Made by a program: the position numbers and the translations under genes. Source: Sphingobacterium endophyticum (lineage in GTDB: Bacteria; Bacteroidota; Bacteroidia; Sphingobacteriales; Sphingobacteriaceae). From it: a stretch of DNA of 64,000 nt. The notes beneath the pieces are model-generated. The model had not been told where the DNA came from. It saw nothing but the letters and a program-made list of their open reading frames with translations, and made no database searches. Every line of letters starts with the position of its first letter. The stretch's first letter is position 1. Location: NCBI RefSeq assembly GCF_009733535.1, contig NZ_SMMI01000004.1, positions 186,001-250,000 of the forward strand, written 5' to 3'. Positions 1-10,060 of the stretch are shown piece after piece.

Positions 1-1
1 T

Positions 2-1585
2 TATTTCTATTTTGAGGCCGGAAATTCCCTGATGTGGGATACTTATAAGTATAATTATTCTTATGCTTATAAAGGTGTCAACGATTTTATCAAATTAAAT
101 TTGCTGGAATCTGACCCTAATAATGGGAATTATTTAAATCCTATCCCATTTCCTAGACAATTGGTCTACAAATTCTTGGACCGGACCAAACACAATATGG
201 TTAATTTCTATGGTAAAGCTTCCTATACTTATAACGAATCCTATACTGCTGCACTGACACTACGTTACGATGCATCATCAAATGCACAGCCGACTTCGAG
301 GTGGTTCTTTTCTCCAGTTTTAGCTTTGGGTTGGAATGCTAAAAATGATTTCCTAAAGGATAATGATGCAGTAAGCTTATTTAACATCCGTGCGAATGTA
401 GGTAGAATTGGACATTACAATCTTTATGATAATTATTCTCAAGGCCCTAGTTATACGGCACAAGTAGGCTACACAGGAAATGCCATCGTCCCGGGCTACA
501 ACGGTATCGCTGTTTTGGTACGTCCGTATGATGTGGGCTGGATTGGCTATAAACTTCCTTGGAGCTATTCTGACAATGCTAATTTAGGCTTTGACTTAGG
601 TTTTGAGGAAAGAAATATTCAAGTTTCATTTGATGCTTATGTACGTGATACCAAAGATCAGTTGATCATGCTGCCAGGCAAGAAAGATTTTGGATATGAA
701 TATCAATATGAAGCGGGCATGGATGTCCGGAACATGGGCATCGATTTATCTGCTTCCGGTAACGTTGTACAAAACGATAAAATCACCTGGAATACAGGAT
801 TGGTACTTGGCGTAAATACCAATAAATTATTGGCTTTGCCAAATGGATTGGATGAAGTTGAGGTCAATGACCGCCTATTAAAGGTCGGCGAAAGAATAGA
901 TGCCTTTTGGTTGTATGAAAACAACGGCATGTACAAAACAGATCAAGAAGTTCCAGAGGTAAATGGTCAAAAATTAACGTATAATGGCATTATCCTTAAG
1001 GCTGGGGATCCTATTTGGCGGGATTCAAATGCTGACAATCAGATCACCAAAGAAGACAAGGTAATTCAGGGAAATATCCTTCCAAAACTTAGCGGTTCAT
1101 GGAACAATATGGTTACCTATAAAAATTTCGACCTGAACTTAAATTTCTATTTCAATTTAGGTAGAAAGATTGTCAACCAAGAAATGGCCAATCGTTTCAA
1201 TTTCATTGAAAATGAAAATGCCAGCAGTATAAACTCTATCAAAGAGATTACCTATTGGGAAAAAAGAGGTGATTATGATAAATATCCCCTATACAATCCC
1301 TGGTCGTCAGTTACTCCTTTTCAAACTAATCAAAATCTATTCTTAGAAGATGGATCTTTCCTAAAATTGAGAACAGCTACGATTGGCTATAATTTTAAAG
1401 ACATTATAGGAAACAAGCTCGGCAAAAATGGAGACTTCTATGTCTACCTATCTGCAAACAATTTATTTACTGTCAGCAAATATTCAGGTAGAGATCCTGA
1501 ATTGGTGAATTACTTAGGCTATGACCAGGGTTATTCATTACCGATCCCAAGAACATTTGCATTAGGATTTAAACTTAAACTATAA
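2..1585 (+). CDS. SusC-family TonB-dependent outer-membrane transporter, C-terminal part (5' truncated by window edge)
   Basis: Only the last 528 or so residues are inside the window; the reading frame is open from base 2, so the gene starts upstream. The visible part is C-terminal beta-barrel sequence of a SusC/RagA-type TonB-dependent transporter: alternating aromatic strands, the TonB-dependent barrel ending with the typical run SLPIPRTFALGFKLKL, and the segment FLKLRTATIGYNF that is common near the end of SusC proteins. It would import a large ligand across the outer membrane together with the SusD-type lipoprotein that starts 6 nt downstream. The plug and CarboxypepD-like domains cannot be inspected. 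Family assignment is firm; the substrate is unknown. Confidence 0.93.
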   Translation, partial: YFYFEAGNSLMWDTYKYNYSYAYKGVNDFIKLNLLESDPNNGNYLNPIPFPRQLVYKFLDRTKHNMVNFYGKASYTYNESYTAALTLRYDASSNAQPTSRWFFSPVLALGWNAKNDFLKDNDAVSLFNIRANVGRIGHYNLYDNYSQGPSYTAQVGYTGNAIVPGYNGIAVLVRPYDVGWIGYKLPWSYSDNANLGFDLGFEERNIQVSFDAYVRDTKDQLIMLPGKKDFGYEYQYEAGMDVRNMGIDLSASGNVVQNDKITWNTGLVLGVNTNKLLALPNGLDEVEVNDRLLKVGERIDAFWLYENNGMYKTDQEVPEVNGQKLTYNGIILKAGDPIWRDSNADNQITKEDKVIQGNILPKLSGSWNNMVTYKNFDLNLNFYFNLGRKIVNQEMANRFNFIENENASSINSIKEITYWEKRGDYDKYPLYNPWSSVTPFQTNQNLFLEDGSFLKLRTATIGYNFKDIIGNKLGKNGDFYVYLSANNLFTVSKYSGRDPELVNYLGYDQGYSLPIPRTFALGFKLKL

Positions 1586-1591
1586 CTGACT

Positions 1592-3097
1592 ATGAAAAGA
1601 TTATTAATCATATTGATTGTATTGAGTCAGGTATTCGTTTCCTGCAAAAAAATGCTGGACGTCAATTCTACTCGTTTGGTGTCTGAAGAAAACATGTGGA
1701 TTTCGATGGAAGATTCCAGAGGTGCCTTAATGGGTGTTTATGGTCTAACAAAATCTGCATTGAATGATAATAATGCACATTGGATATATGGAGATGTTCG
1801 TTCTGGACAATTCTCGGTTCCAATTCGTCAAGACCTTAAAGCGGTTGCTAAACATGATTTGAATGCATCGTTTGGGGTGATGAATGACTTGAAATCTTGG
1901 CGTAGGTGGTATGCTGTAATTAATTCAGCCAATATTTTCCTAGAACGAATCCATGAGGTCAAAGAAAAGGACGAAAGATACACCAACAACAACATGGTAG
2001 TGGATATTGCACAAGCGAGGTTTTTACGTGCTTTTGCATATTTCTATATGGTTCGTATTTGGGGAGATGTACCATTAATTGTTTCGTCTAAAGAAGGAAG
2101 TTTTACAGATCAACCCCGTGAAGATCAAAGTAAGGTTCTAGCATTTGTGGAGCAGGAACTTATCAAAGCGGCACAAGACTTACCTTTCTTATATAGTTCG
2201 AACGATGAGCAGCAACAAGGAAATTATTATAACGAATCTAGTTCAAGGTGGACAGGTTCATTAGCCCGCAAAACGACAGCTTATGCAATCTTGGCGCATG
2301 TAGCAGCATGGCAAAGCAATTATCCTGATGCTGCAGCCTATGCTAAATTCGTCATTGACAATGCTCAAAAAGGTGGTTTAGGCATTCTGTCTACTGGAAA
2401 CATGACCGATCCAAATGGTTTTTTCTATGATAAGAACAACAATCAATTATTGGGTTTTGCCCATGTCTACAATCATGTAGAAGGATCATTCACAGGACAT
2501 ATTGAAGAGTTGACCTTGGCTGCTCCGGTTGTTAATAAAAGTATTCCGGATATGTATATTCCTAAGGAGAAAATCCTGGAAATATTCAATGAACCTACAG
2601 ATGAAAGGTTCTCAGCCGATACATTAGGCAACCCGGTTACTGAGGTCTATTTTAGGAACTTTAACGGTCAATATCCAATTTTTAGCAAGGTTAAATGTAT
2701 CATGGGTGGAGTTACTGACCCTTCTTTCAGATTTTATTCCAGCGCCACCATCATTACCAGATTGGAAGACATGTACTTATTACGTGCTGAAGCATTAGCC
2801 GTGATCGGAGAACAAAATGGTGCGATAGATCTACTGAATACCATTCGTGAGCGTAGAGGTCTGAATAATTATTCTGCAGCTAGAAATGGAGAATTAATTG
2901 AAGCCATTTTCCAAGAAAGAAACCGAGAGTTGATGGGCGAAGGCCACCGATGGTATGATTTGGTCAGACAATATAAAATTATCAATGATAATTCTGACCT
3001 GAGTAAATTAATTCGGGATAATGGGCAATATTGGCCAATATCCACTGAGGTTTTGACCCAAAATAAATTATTAACCCAAAATGAATATTGGAAATAA
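1592..3097 (+). CDS. RagB/SusD family nutrient-binding outer-membrane lipoprotein
   Basis: A 501-residue SusD-type lipoprotein that caps the preceding SusC barrel and binds the ligand at the cell surface. A short hydrophobic signal ends in the lipobox FVSC (Cys18). The alpha-helical TPR-like core is followed by family C-terminal signatures: a YLLRAEALA...AIDLLNTIRERRG stretch and ERNRELMGEGHRWYDLVR, then a C-terminal WPI segment. Length is usual for the family. It starts 6 nt after SusC and is clearly co-transcribed. The ligand cannot be predicted from sequence alone. Confidence 0.95.
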   Translation: MKRLLIILIVLSQVFVSCKKMLDVNSTRLVSEENMWISMEDSRGALMGVYGLTKSALNDNNAHWIYGDVRSGQFSVPIRQDLKAVAKHDLNASFGVMNDLKSWRRWYAVINSANIFLERIHEVKEKDERYTNNNMVVDIAQARFLRAFAYFYMVRIWGDVPLIVSSKEGSFTDQPREDQSKVLAFVEQELIKAAQDLPFLYSSNDEQQQGNYYNESSSRWTGSLARKTTAYAILAHVAAWQSNYPDAAAYAKFVIDNAQKGGLGILSTGNMTDPNGFFYDKNNNQLLGFAHVYNHVEGSFTGHIEELTLAAPVVNKSIPDMYIPKEKILEIFNEPTDERFSADTLGNPVTEVYFRNFNGQYPIFSKVKCIMGGVTDPSFRFYSSATIITRLEDMYLLRAEALAVIGEQNGAIDLLNTIRERRGLNNYSAARNGELIEAIFQERNRELMGEGHRWYDLVRQYKIINDNSDLSKLIRDNGQYWPISTEVLTQNKLLTQNEYWK

Positions 3098-3108
3098 ACT
3101 GTTTAACC

Positions 3109-4212
3109 ATGAAAATCAATAATCTATTTTATAGCATTCTTTTCTTGATTTTGGTGAGCAGCTGCACCAAAGACAAAGGATATTATAATGAAACCGTCCA
3201 GAAGGTGACTTATGATGGTACAATTCTAGAATATCTTCAAAGTAAACCGGGTGTATTTGACTCTTTATTAAAAGTTTTGGACAGAAGTAAAATGAATGCT
3301 GTCTTAGGTAGTAATGAGAAATATACCTTCTTTGCCCCTACGAATCAAAGTTTCCAATTAGCCATTGAAAACCTCAACAATACCCGTAGGGAATCTGATA
3401 AATCTTTGGAATATTTAAGCAACGTGGATCTAAAACATTTGGATACCATGATGTCGCAATATATTATTAAAGGATCGTACCCTAGCGACTCAATGCTCCT
3501 TAAGGATGGAATCAAATTACAGGATTTCAAATATAAAAGGACGATGAATGCAAAATTAACAACAGCGACATCATCTGGATTTGAAGGTGGAGGTCCGAAG
3601 GTGATTGAGTATTCGGACACGAAAAACAGTCAATTTACTAGAAACTGGATAACTGCAACGACAGCATCTATCAATATTGAGGCAAAAAACGGGATGATCC
3701 ATGTATTGTCTTCCAACCATGTATTTGGATTCAATGATTTTGTTACTCGCTTAACTTATATCCCACCTCCACCAAATTTATTTGTCACAGTTGGTGGTAA
3801 GTTTTCAGTATCAAGGGAAACAGGTGGTGGTCCCGATGCAGTTGAAGCTTCAAAATATGTATTCGACGGAAATAGAGAAACAAAATTCTTCTTAGGTGGA
3901 TTTAATGGAGTTTGGATGCAGGTGGAATTAAATACGCCTACGGCTGCAAACTCTTATACCTTAACTTCTGCGAATGATATTCCTGATAGGGATCCTATTG
4001 ACTGGAACTTACAAGGTTCTCAAGATGGGGAAAACTGGGTAACATTAGATTCAAAATCCGGAGAAGAATTTACTTCTAGATTCCAACAACGGGTATTTTG
4101 GATCAATAATACAACAGCTTATAAATTCTATAGGTTGAATATCCAAAGAAACCGTTCTGGAGGAGATTTCCAATTAGCAGACTGGAGTGTTAATAAAGGA
4201 ACAGCAAACTAA
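3109..4212 (+). CDS. Fasciclin-domain lipoprotein with C-terminal discoidin-like (F5/8 type C) domain
   Basis: The ATG at 3109 is chosen over an in-frame ATG at 3088 because it gives a direct lipoprotein signal (MKINNLFYSILFLILVSSC) and avoids overlap with the upstream SusD gene. Residues about 35-215 resemble a FAS1/fasciclin domain (TFFAPTNQSF near the front, GMIHVLSSNHV at the end). Residues about 225-360 form a discoidin-like beta-sandwich with the signature TSANDIPDRDPIDW...GSQDGENW. The same C-terminal module recurs in two later proteins of this locus. It is probably a surface-exposed adhesion or glycan-binding accessory of the SusCD system. Domain calls are by eye; ligand unknown. Confidence 0.85.
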   Translation: MKINNLFYSILFLILVSSCTKDKGYYNETVQKVTYDGTILEYLQSKPGVFDSLLKVLDRSKMNAVLGSNEKYTFFAPTNQSFQLAIENLNNTRRESDKSLEYLSNVDLKHLDTMMSQYIIKGSYPSDSMLLKDGIKLQDFKYKRTMNAKLTTATSSGFEGGGPKVIEYSDTKNSQFTRNWITATTASINIEAKNGMIHVLSSNHVFGFNDFVTRLTYIPPPPNLFVTVGGKFSVSRETGGGPDAVEASKYVFDGNRETKFFLGGFNGVWMQVELNTPTAANSYTLTSANDIPDRDPIDWNLQGSQDGENWVTLDSKSGEEFTSRFQQRVFWINNTTAYKFYRLNIQRNRSGGDFQLADWSVNKGTAN

Positions 4213-4237
4213 TCCATTGACCTGAAAAAGATTATTT

Positions 4238-5329
4238 ATGAAAATCTCAAATAATATCCGATTACTCTGCGTCATCCTAAGTAGCTATAGCCTATTCAGT
4301 GCATGTTCAGACATGTATGGCTTACCGGAAGACCGTGATTTTATCAGTGATAAAATTGACTATACCAATAAAATACTAGAACCTATCCTTGGAAGAACAA
4401 CCGTATTTACTTCTATGGTGGAGGACAATTCGACGCTTCCAATGAAGTTTGAAATCGTCAACGCCCGTTATGGTGATGGGCGGCCTGTCACTGATATCTT
4501 TACCAAAGCACCTACTTACGAATGGATCCAAGAATATGATGGATTGGAAAAATCAATAGCTGAAATCGAAGCCAAAAGAAAATTAGTTGAAAAACCTATT
4601 TTCGAGGTCGATAGCAATGGACGCTTAATTCTATGGGCATCAGCAAATAATAAAAATCTAAAACCTAGACCTGTGGACACCGTCCTTAAAACGCAGGATA
4701 TTCGTTTTTTTGATATAAAAGTTCAAAACTCGGGTGGTACACAGATCATCAAGGATTTCCAATTAATCCCTTGGACTCAAAGGGACTACTACCCTGATAC
4801 GGACATCAATCCATATACGGGCGGTAAGGCGCCGGATCCACAGCGACCAAAGGATACAACCAGACAGGATTATATTATTCCAAGTTCTTTAACAAATGTA
4901 ATTGGCGAGAGAACACAATTGCCATTAGCAAATAATTCAATCAAAAAAGATGTCGTAGTCTATATTCGTCCATTCTCTGGCGGTAAAGGCAATAGCTTAA
5001 GGATAAAATTCCTAGGGGCAGATGGAAAATTTATTAATCCAGTAAAATTCAACCAGACAAAATGGGATTTGTTAGTTCATGGATTTAATAAAGTAATGAA
5101 CCCGGAATATGTGCAATATGATGTTGCCTACCCTATTCCTTTATCGAATATCAAAACTGACTATTCAAATGGTGGTACGGCCTTTTTCACGATTAACTAT
5201 TCTAGAATTGGTTTTGGAGGAATCAGACAAGTAGGCCAATTATCTTTGAATTACCGTATTTATAAAAAAGGAGATTGGGAAATTGTATTTCATTTCCGCA
5301 ATGAGAACCCAAAATTTGAAGACGACTAA
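4238..5329 (+). CDS. DUF5007-like surface lipoprotein
   Basis: A 363-residue predicted lipoprotein with lipobox FSAC after a short hydrophobic signal. The sequence (LPEDRDFISDKIDYT near the N-terminus, VNARYGDGRPVTDIF, then a long beta-rich part ending in WEIVFHFRNENPKF) looks like the DUF5007 family found beside SusCD genes in Bacteroidota; this name is from memory and not checked. No catalytic motif is visible. It sits between the first and second SusCD cassettes, 25 nt after the fasciclin gene and 11 nt before the second SusC, so it is most likely an accessory binding protein of the same operon. Confidence 0.7.
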   Translation: MKISNNIRLLCVILSSYSLFSACSDMYGLPEDRDFISDKIDYTNKILEPILGRTTVFTSMVEDNSTLPMKFEIVNARYGDGRPVTDIFTKAPTYEWIQEYDGLEKSIAEIEAKRKLVEKPIFEVDSNGRLILWASANNKNLKPRPVDTVLKTQDIRFFDIKVQNSGGTQIIKDFQLIPWTQRDYYPDTDINPYTGGKAPDPQRPKDTTRQDYIIPSSLTNVIGERTQLPLANNSIKKDVVVYIRPFSGGKGNSLRIKFLGADGKFINPVKFNQTKWDLLVHGFNKVMNPEYVQYDVAYPIPLSNIKTDYSNGGTAFFTINYSRIGFGGIRQVGQLSLNYRIYKKGDWEIVFHFRNENPKFEDD

Positions 5330-5340
5330 TCCTAAGCCTT

Positions 5341-8300
5341 ATGAAATTACAAAAACTAATTATATTAATCTTAAGCATATTTAGCCTTCAAATTGCTTTT
5401 GCTCAGAATCAGGAGATTCGAGGACGGGTTGTTGACGAGTCCAACAATGGAGTTGCAGGCGTTACAGTTATCAATGCTGCCAACAACCGCGCTATTACTG
5501 CTACAAGTGATAATGGGAACTTCTCGATCAGTGTTCCTGCTAATACGACTTTAATATTTAAAGCGGTAGGTTTTAACCAGAGAAGGGTTACTGTCAGGGC
5601 TAATCAAACTACGATCAATGTACAGTTGAGCTCAACAGAGGATCAAGTGGAAGAGGTCGTTGTCCGTGGTTATGTTGCCCGCAAAAAGGAAACAACTACT
5701 GGTTCTTCCTTTACCTTAGGAGAAAAAGACCTTCGTGACGTTCCGACTGCAAACTTAGAACAGTTAATGCAGGGTAAAGTTCCTGGATTGAACGTTCAGG
5801 TAAATACCGGTGCTCCTGGATTCAGAGGGTCGACCCAAATTCGTGGACTATCCACTTTAACGACTACAGGAAGTGGTAGCGAATCGATCTTAATGCCTAC
5901 TTCCCCATTGTATGTGATTGATGGTGTTCCTATGGATGCTGACCGTGCTTCGGAATTTGGCCTTCAACAACAAGGTCCCGGAATCAGTCCACTTTCCTTA
6001 ATACCACCGGAAGATGTGCAGAGCATTGAAATCTTAAAGGATGCCCAAGCAACTTCCCTATATGGTTCACAAGGTGCTTATGGTGTAATAATCATCACAA
6101 CAAAACGTGGAAATTCTCCAGTACCTCGCATCAATTATACCCACAGTACTTTTATGAAAACACCACCTAAGTTAAGAGAAACGTTAGGGGGTAATCTGGA
6201 ACGTCAATTAAAGATCTGGCAAATTTATAATAATGCCAGAATTCAGGGGGAAATTGATAATATTATGAATACCCCAATGTTAGCGGATAGTTTAAATGCG
6301 TTTTTCAATAATTCAACAAATTGGCAGGCACTTTACTATCAAAACACCTTTAATCAAAACCATAACTTAAGTTTGGACGGTGGTAATGAAATCCTTTCCT
6401 ATAAATCCAATATTGGTTATTATGGAGAAACAGGGGTTATTAAGAATACGGGCTTTAATCGGTATTCTGCCAACTTGAGAATGGATTATAGACCTTCGAA
6501 AAGGTTTGATTTTACAGGACAGGTATTCGCCCAATTAGGTAAACAAAACAAAGGCGACGGTACGGGAATCTTGCAGACCGGAGTGAGCACAGGAGGAATG
6601 AACTCCACCCTCCTTCCTCCGCCAGGATTTTTCAATGCCTCAGCTGACTATATTTCAGCAATTAAAACGAAAAATGATAATAGCTCCAAGCTGATCAGGC
6701 CCTATGTGGAAGGTAAATTTGAAATCCTTCCAGGATTAAGGTTACAGTCAGCATTGAGTTATGAATTTGCTTCGAACAATGAAGACCGTTTTACACCTGC
6801 AGCGGCAGCTGGCCAGTTCTCTGAAGTCTATTCATTTGCTGGACGTGAATCCAATCTTTATAATCGGAACATCATCAATTATACACGTGATTTTAATGAG
6901 GACCATAACATCTTTATCAACCTCTTTAATGAAGTGAGACATAATCAAAGACAAAATTCTATTACCAAACAGGTTCGGACTCCAAATGACCAATTTGAAG
7001 GACCATTGGGTTATGATGGTTGGTTTTCTAGAGGGGGTGGAATATTGTCCAATTTCAGAAATGAAAAAGCCTTATCATTTGCATTAGCGACGTCCTATAG
7101 TTATAAGAGCCGTTACATTGTGGATCTTTCGTACCGGATTGATGGTTCTTCTGCAAATGGTTTTGAGAATTTATATACAAAAAACCCTGCTATTGGGGTT
7201 CGATGGAATGCACATCATGAAGAATGGATTAAGTCTGTGCCATGGATCAATCTTGCTTCCCTTCGCTTTACTTGGGGAGTGAATGTTATGCCGACCAGTT
7301 CCTTGGAGCGCATCTACGGAAAATATGATATTTCCGGTAGATACAATCAAATCAACGGTATAGGTATCAACTATGAATTTATTCCAAATCCAAACCTTAA
7401 ACCAACAACATCCATGCAATATAATGCTGGTTTGGATCTGAATCTGTTCAATAATAAGATTGAAATAATTTATGATACATATTACAAACGTGTTGAAAAT
7501 CTATTATTTGAATCATTCTTAAGCAATTCAACAGGATTTGACAAGTTGCATTCAAACGATGCTGGTCTTGCAAATTATGGACATGAACTAGCATTAAACA
7601 TTCGACCACTACCCGCAGCCAGTGCATTTAACTGGACATTCTCCTTAAACGGTGCCTATAATAGGGATGTTTTATTGCAACTTCCTGCAACCTTCCGTGG
7701 TCAATTCATTAAGTGGGATGGTGGTCCTGATCTATTACATAGTGTGAATCGTGTTGGTACCTCTGCCCTATCTAATTATCTATTACAGAATGTTGGGGTA
7801 TATGCAACAGATGCAGATGTCCCGGTTGATCCAACAACAGGTCTTCGTTATAGAACATCTGATGGAACATTCTTCCAAGCTGGTGACCCAATATTTGTGG
7901 ACCGAAATGGAGATTATATTTTAGATCAACGAGATTATGCACGTTCAGGGAATACCCAACCTTTATGGACCGGAGGTATGCAGAATAACTTTAACTATAA
8001 GAACTTCCAATTCTCTGTTTATGCCTCTTATACAGCAAAACGTACCATTCTTAATTATGCATTGGCACAACGTTTAGACCTGTTTAGAAATCCTTTCGGA
8101 CAAATTATAGAAAATGGAGTGATTACTGGAAATGGCGGACAATCTGTGGTTCCGGTGGATGACTTGGATATTTGGTTACAGGACGGAGATATTGCAAAAT
8201 ATCCTTATCCATATGATTTCTCAAGAAATTCCAGTGTTAGACCTTTCCGTTACGACCAAACCTTATGGGAAGAAAACGGATCCTATTTTAAAATTAACAA

Positions 8301-8508
8301 TATTATTGTAGCCTATGTGTTTGACAGGGATTTCTTAAGAAGATTTAAGTTAGACAGGTTCCGTATTTACGCATCAATGGATAATGTTTATACATTTTCT
8401 AAATATTCAGGACCGAATCCTGAAAACGTAACAAGTCTTGGCCGTGATGCTTCTAATGGCTACCCGGTACCGAGATCATATACTTTAGGTTTCAACATTT
8501 CATTCTAA
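5341..8508 (+). CDS. SusC/RagA family TonB-linked outer-membrane protein
   Basis: Complete 1055-residue transporter. A signal peptide ends at about residue 21 (IAFAQ), followed by a CarboxypepD_reg-like beta domain (EIRGRVVDESNNGVAGVTV, about 25-100), a TonB-dependent plug (ANLEQLMQGKVPGLNVQVNT, IEILKDAQATSLYGSQGAYG) and a 22-strand type barrel to the C-terminus (SYTLGFNISF). The plug signature LYGSQGAYGVIIITTKRG is typical of SusC. No N-terminal STN signalling domain is present, so it is not expected to talk to a FecR/sigma pair directly. It is paired with the SusD gene 5 nt downstream and imports the ligand bound by it. Confidence 0.97.
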   Translation: MKLQKLIILILSIFSLQIAFAQNQEIRGRVVDESNNGVAGVTVINAANNRAITATSDNGNFSISVPANTTLIFKAVGFNQRRVTVRANQTTINVQLSSTEDQVEEVVVRGYVARKKETTTGSSFTLGEKDLRDVPTANLEQLMQGKVPGLNVQVNTGAPGFRGSTQIRGLSTLTTTGSGSESILMPTSPLYVIDGVPMDADRASEFGLQQQGPGISPLSLIPPEDVQSIEILKDAQATSLYGSQGAYGVIIITTKRGNSPVPRINYTHSTFMKTPPKLRETLGGNLERQLKIWQIYNNARIQGEIDNIMNTPMLADSLNAFFNNSTNWQALYYQNTFNQNHNLSLDGGNEILSYKSNIGYYGETGVIKNTGFNRYSANLRMDYRPSKRFDFTGQVFAQLGKQNKGDGTGILQTGVSTGGMNSTLLPPPGFFNASADYISAIKTKNDNSSKLIRPYVEGKFEILPGLRLQSALSYEFASNNEDRFTPAAAAGQFSEVYSFAGRESNLYNRNIINYTRDFNEDHNIFINLFNEVRHNQRQNSITKQVRTPNDQFEGPLGYDGWFSRGGGILSNFRNEKALSFALATSYSYKSRYIVDLSYRIDGSSANGFENLYTKNPAIGVRWNAHHEEWIKSVPWINLASLRFTWGVNVMPTSSLERIYGKYDISGRYNQINGIGINYEFIPNPNLKPTTSMQYNAGLDLNLFNNKIEIIYDTYYKRVENLLFESFLSNSTGFDKLHSNDAGLANYGHELALNIRPLPAASAFNWTFSLNGAYNRDVLLQLPATFRGQFIKWDGGPDLLHSVNRVGTSALSNYLLQNVGVYATDADVPVDPTTGLRYRTSDGTFFQAGDPIFVDRNGDYILDQRDYARSGNTQPLWTGGMQNNFNYKNFQFSVYASYTAKRTILNYALAQRLDLFRNPFGQIIENGVITGNGGQSVVPVDDLDIWLQDGDIAKYPYPYDFSRNSSVRPFRYDQTLWEENGSYFKINNIIVAYVFDRDFLRRFKLDRFRIYASMDNVYTFSKYSGPNPENVTSLGRDASNGYPVPRSYTLGFNISF

Positions 8509-8513
8509 TTATT

Positions 8514-10058
8514 ATGAAAAACTTAATAAAAAATAAATTAGCAGTAATTGGATTAGGAATAGCTTTGGGTTTCAGTTTTTCTGGGTGTAAGGATTATCTA
8601 ACCGTGGAACCCATCGATCGTTTAACAGGGAATAATTATTACCTTTCCCAACAAGATGTAGAAACAAATATTGCCTTTATATATGCCAAATTCTTCACGA
8701 AGATCAATGAAACGTGGGTAATGGGAGCGATCGGTGAAGCCCGATCTGGTGAGATCTTTGTTTCTGAAGGAGCCAATAGTTATAACTCAAGAAAAGTCAT
8801 TGAAGCATTAGGAAGAAATGACATCAACTATGCCATGGCCGGAAATGATTTTCAATGGTATAATATCCGTGCTATCACCAATTGGAAAACGTATTATCAG
8901 GTAATTCAAAGTACCAATATCCTCATTGAAAAATTAGAAGAGGGCATTCCTGGTGTTAGCGGTTCAGATCAAACACGTTATATCGCCGAAGCAAAATTCA
9001 TTAGAAACTTCACTTATTTCTGGATGGTGCGTCTATATGGTGATGTTCCTTATTTTACAGATGCTTACCATACGGAGCCTCAAGCCCGTGAAAGCATGGT
9101 TTCAGTATTGAATAAATGTATTGCTGATTTGAGTCCACAAAAAGATTTAATGCCATGGTCGTTAAATGATCCGGGACTTAGAGGTGCTAGACCTGCTAAA
9201 GGAGCAATAATAGCTCTACTGATGCACATGAATATGTGGAACTCAAGTTTTGATCCTGCAAATAAGCAGAAATACTTAACCGAGGCGGTAGCTCTTGGAA
9301 AACAATTGATCGACAGTAAACAGCATAAACTTGTTGCTCCCTTCAATGATCAAAACTGGGCGACAGTTACCAAAGGTAGAAGTGAAGAATCGCTCTTCGA
9401 ATTCTACAAGAGTATCAACTATGGGGATGATGTTGCGGCTTTAGCTCCTTTTTGGGATCACTTCTTACGTTGGCCATACAAATTCCCTCGTTATACCAAC
9501 CAATTAAGCCATTGTTACTTTATTTCAACCTATATGAATCAGATCTTTCCAGAAGGAGATGCAGATAAACGTAGAGAGATGTGGTTTGAGGACATTACTT
9601 CGGACAATGGTCGCTTTGTACTCAGAAAATTTGGTACGAACGTATATGCTTCAGGTAATGAAGATAAGAACCCGGATAATACGTTCAGTATTTTCAGATA
9701 TTCCGATGCAATTTTATTGTATGCTGAAGCTTGCGCAGAATTGAATAGAGATCCGGAAGCCATTGCTGCAGTCAATATGGTTCGGGATCGGGCACAGGCA
9801 ACTAGGTATAATGGTGGCGGAGGTTCGGATCTCAAGAACTTTATCTTTCTAGAAAGAGGAAGGGAATTGATTGGTGAAGGAATCCGATATTTTGACCTTA
9901 TCCGAACACGAAGGATTATGAGCAGAGAATGGACCTTGAGCCCATTAACCTTGGATCAATATAATCGCGGTGGCTGGACCTGGCCTATAGATCCTTCTGC
10001 GCTGAATAACAATCCATATATGGAATTAAATGATTATTGGACTTCAATTGGACGTTAA
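8514..10058 (+). CDS. RagB/SusD family nutrient-binding lipoprotein (second pair)
   Basis: A 514-residue SusD-type lipoprotein, lipobox SFSGC near residue 26. Family signatures include ARFIRN-like helix (AEAKFIRNFTYFWMVRLYGDVPYF), YAEACAELNRDPEAIAAVNMVRDRA and FLERGRELIGEGIRYFDLIRTRR. It begins 5 nt after SusC and forms the second transporter pair. It is clearly divergent from the first SusD of the window, so the two pairs may handle different ligands or different sizes of one ligand. Confidence 0.95.
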   Translation: MKNLIKNKLAVIGLGIALGFSFSGCKDYLTVEPIDRLTGNNYYLSQQDVETNIAFIYAKFFTKINETWVMGAIGEARSGEIFVSEGANSYNSRKVIEALGRNDINYAMAGNDFQWYNIRAITNWKTYYQVIQSTNILIEKLEEGIPGVSGSDQTRYIAEAKFIRNFTYFWMVRLYGDVPYFTDAYHTEPQARESMVSVLNKCIADLSPQKDLMPWSLNDPGLRGARPAKGAIIALLMHMNMWNSSFDPANKQKYLTEAVALGKQLIDSKQHKLVAPFNDQNWATVTKGRSEESLFEFYKSINYGDDVAALAPFWDHFLRWPYKFPRYTNQLSHCYFISTYMNQIFPEGDADKRREMWFEDITSDNGRFVLRKFGTNVYASGNEDKNPDNTFSIFRYSDAILLYAEACAELNRDPEAIAAVNMVRDRAQATRYNGGGGSDLKNFIFLERGRELIGEGIRYFDLIRTRRIMSREWTLSPLTLDQYNRGGWTWPIDPSALNNNPYMELNDYWTSIGR

Positions 10059-10060
10059 TT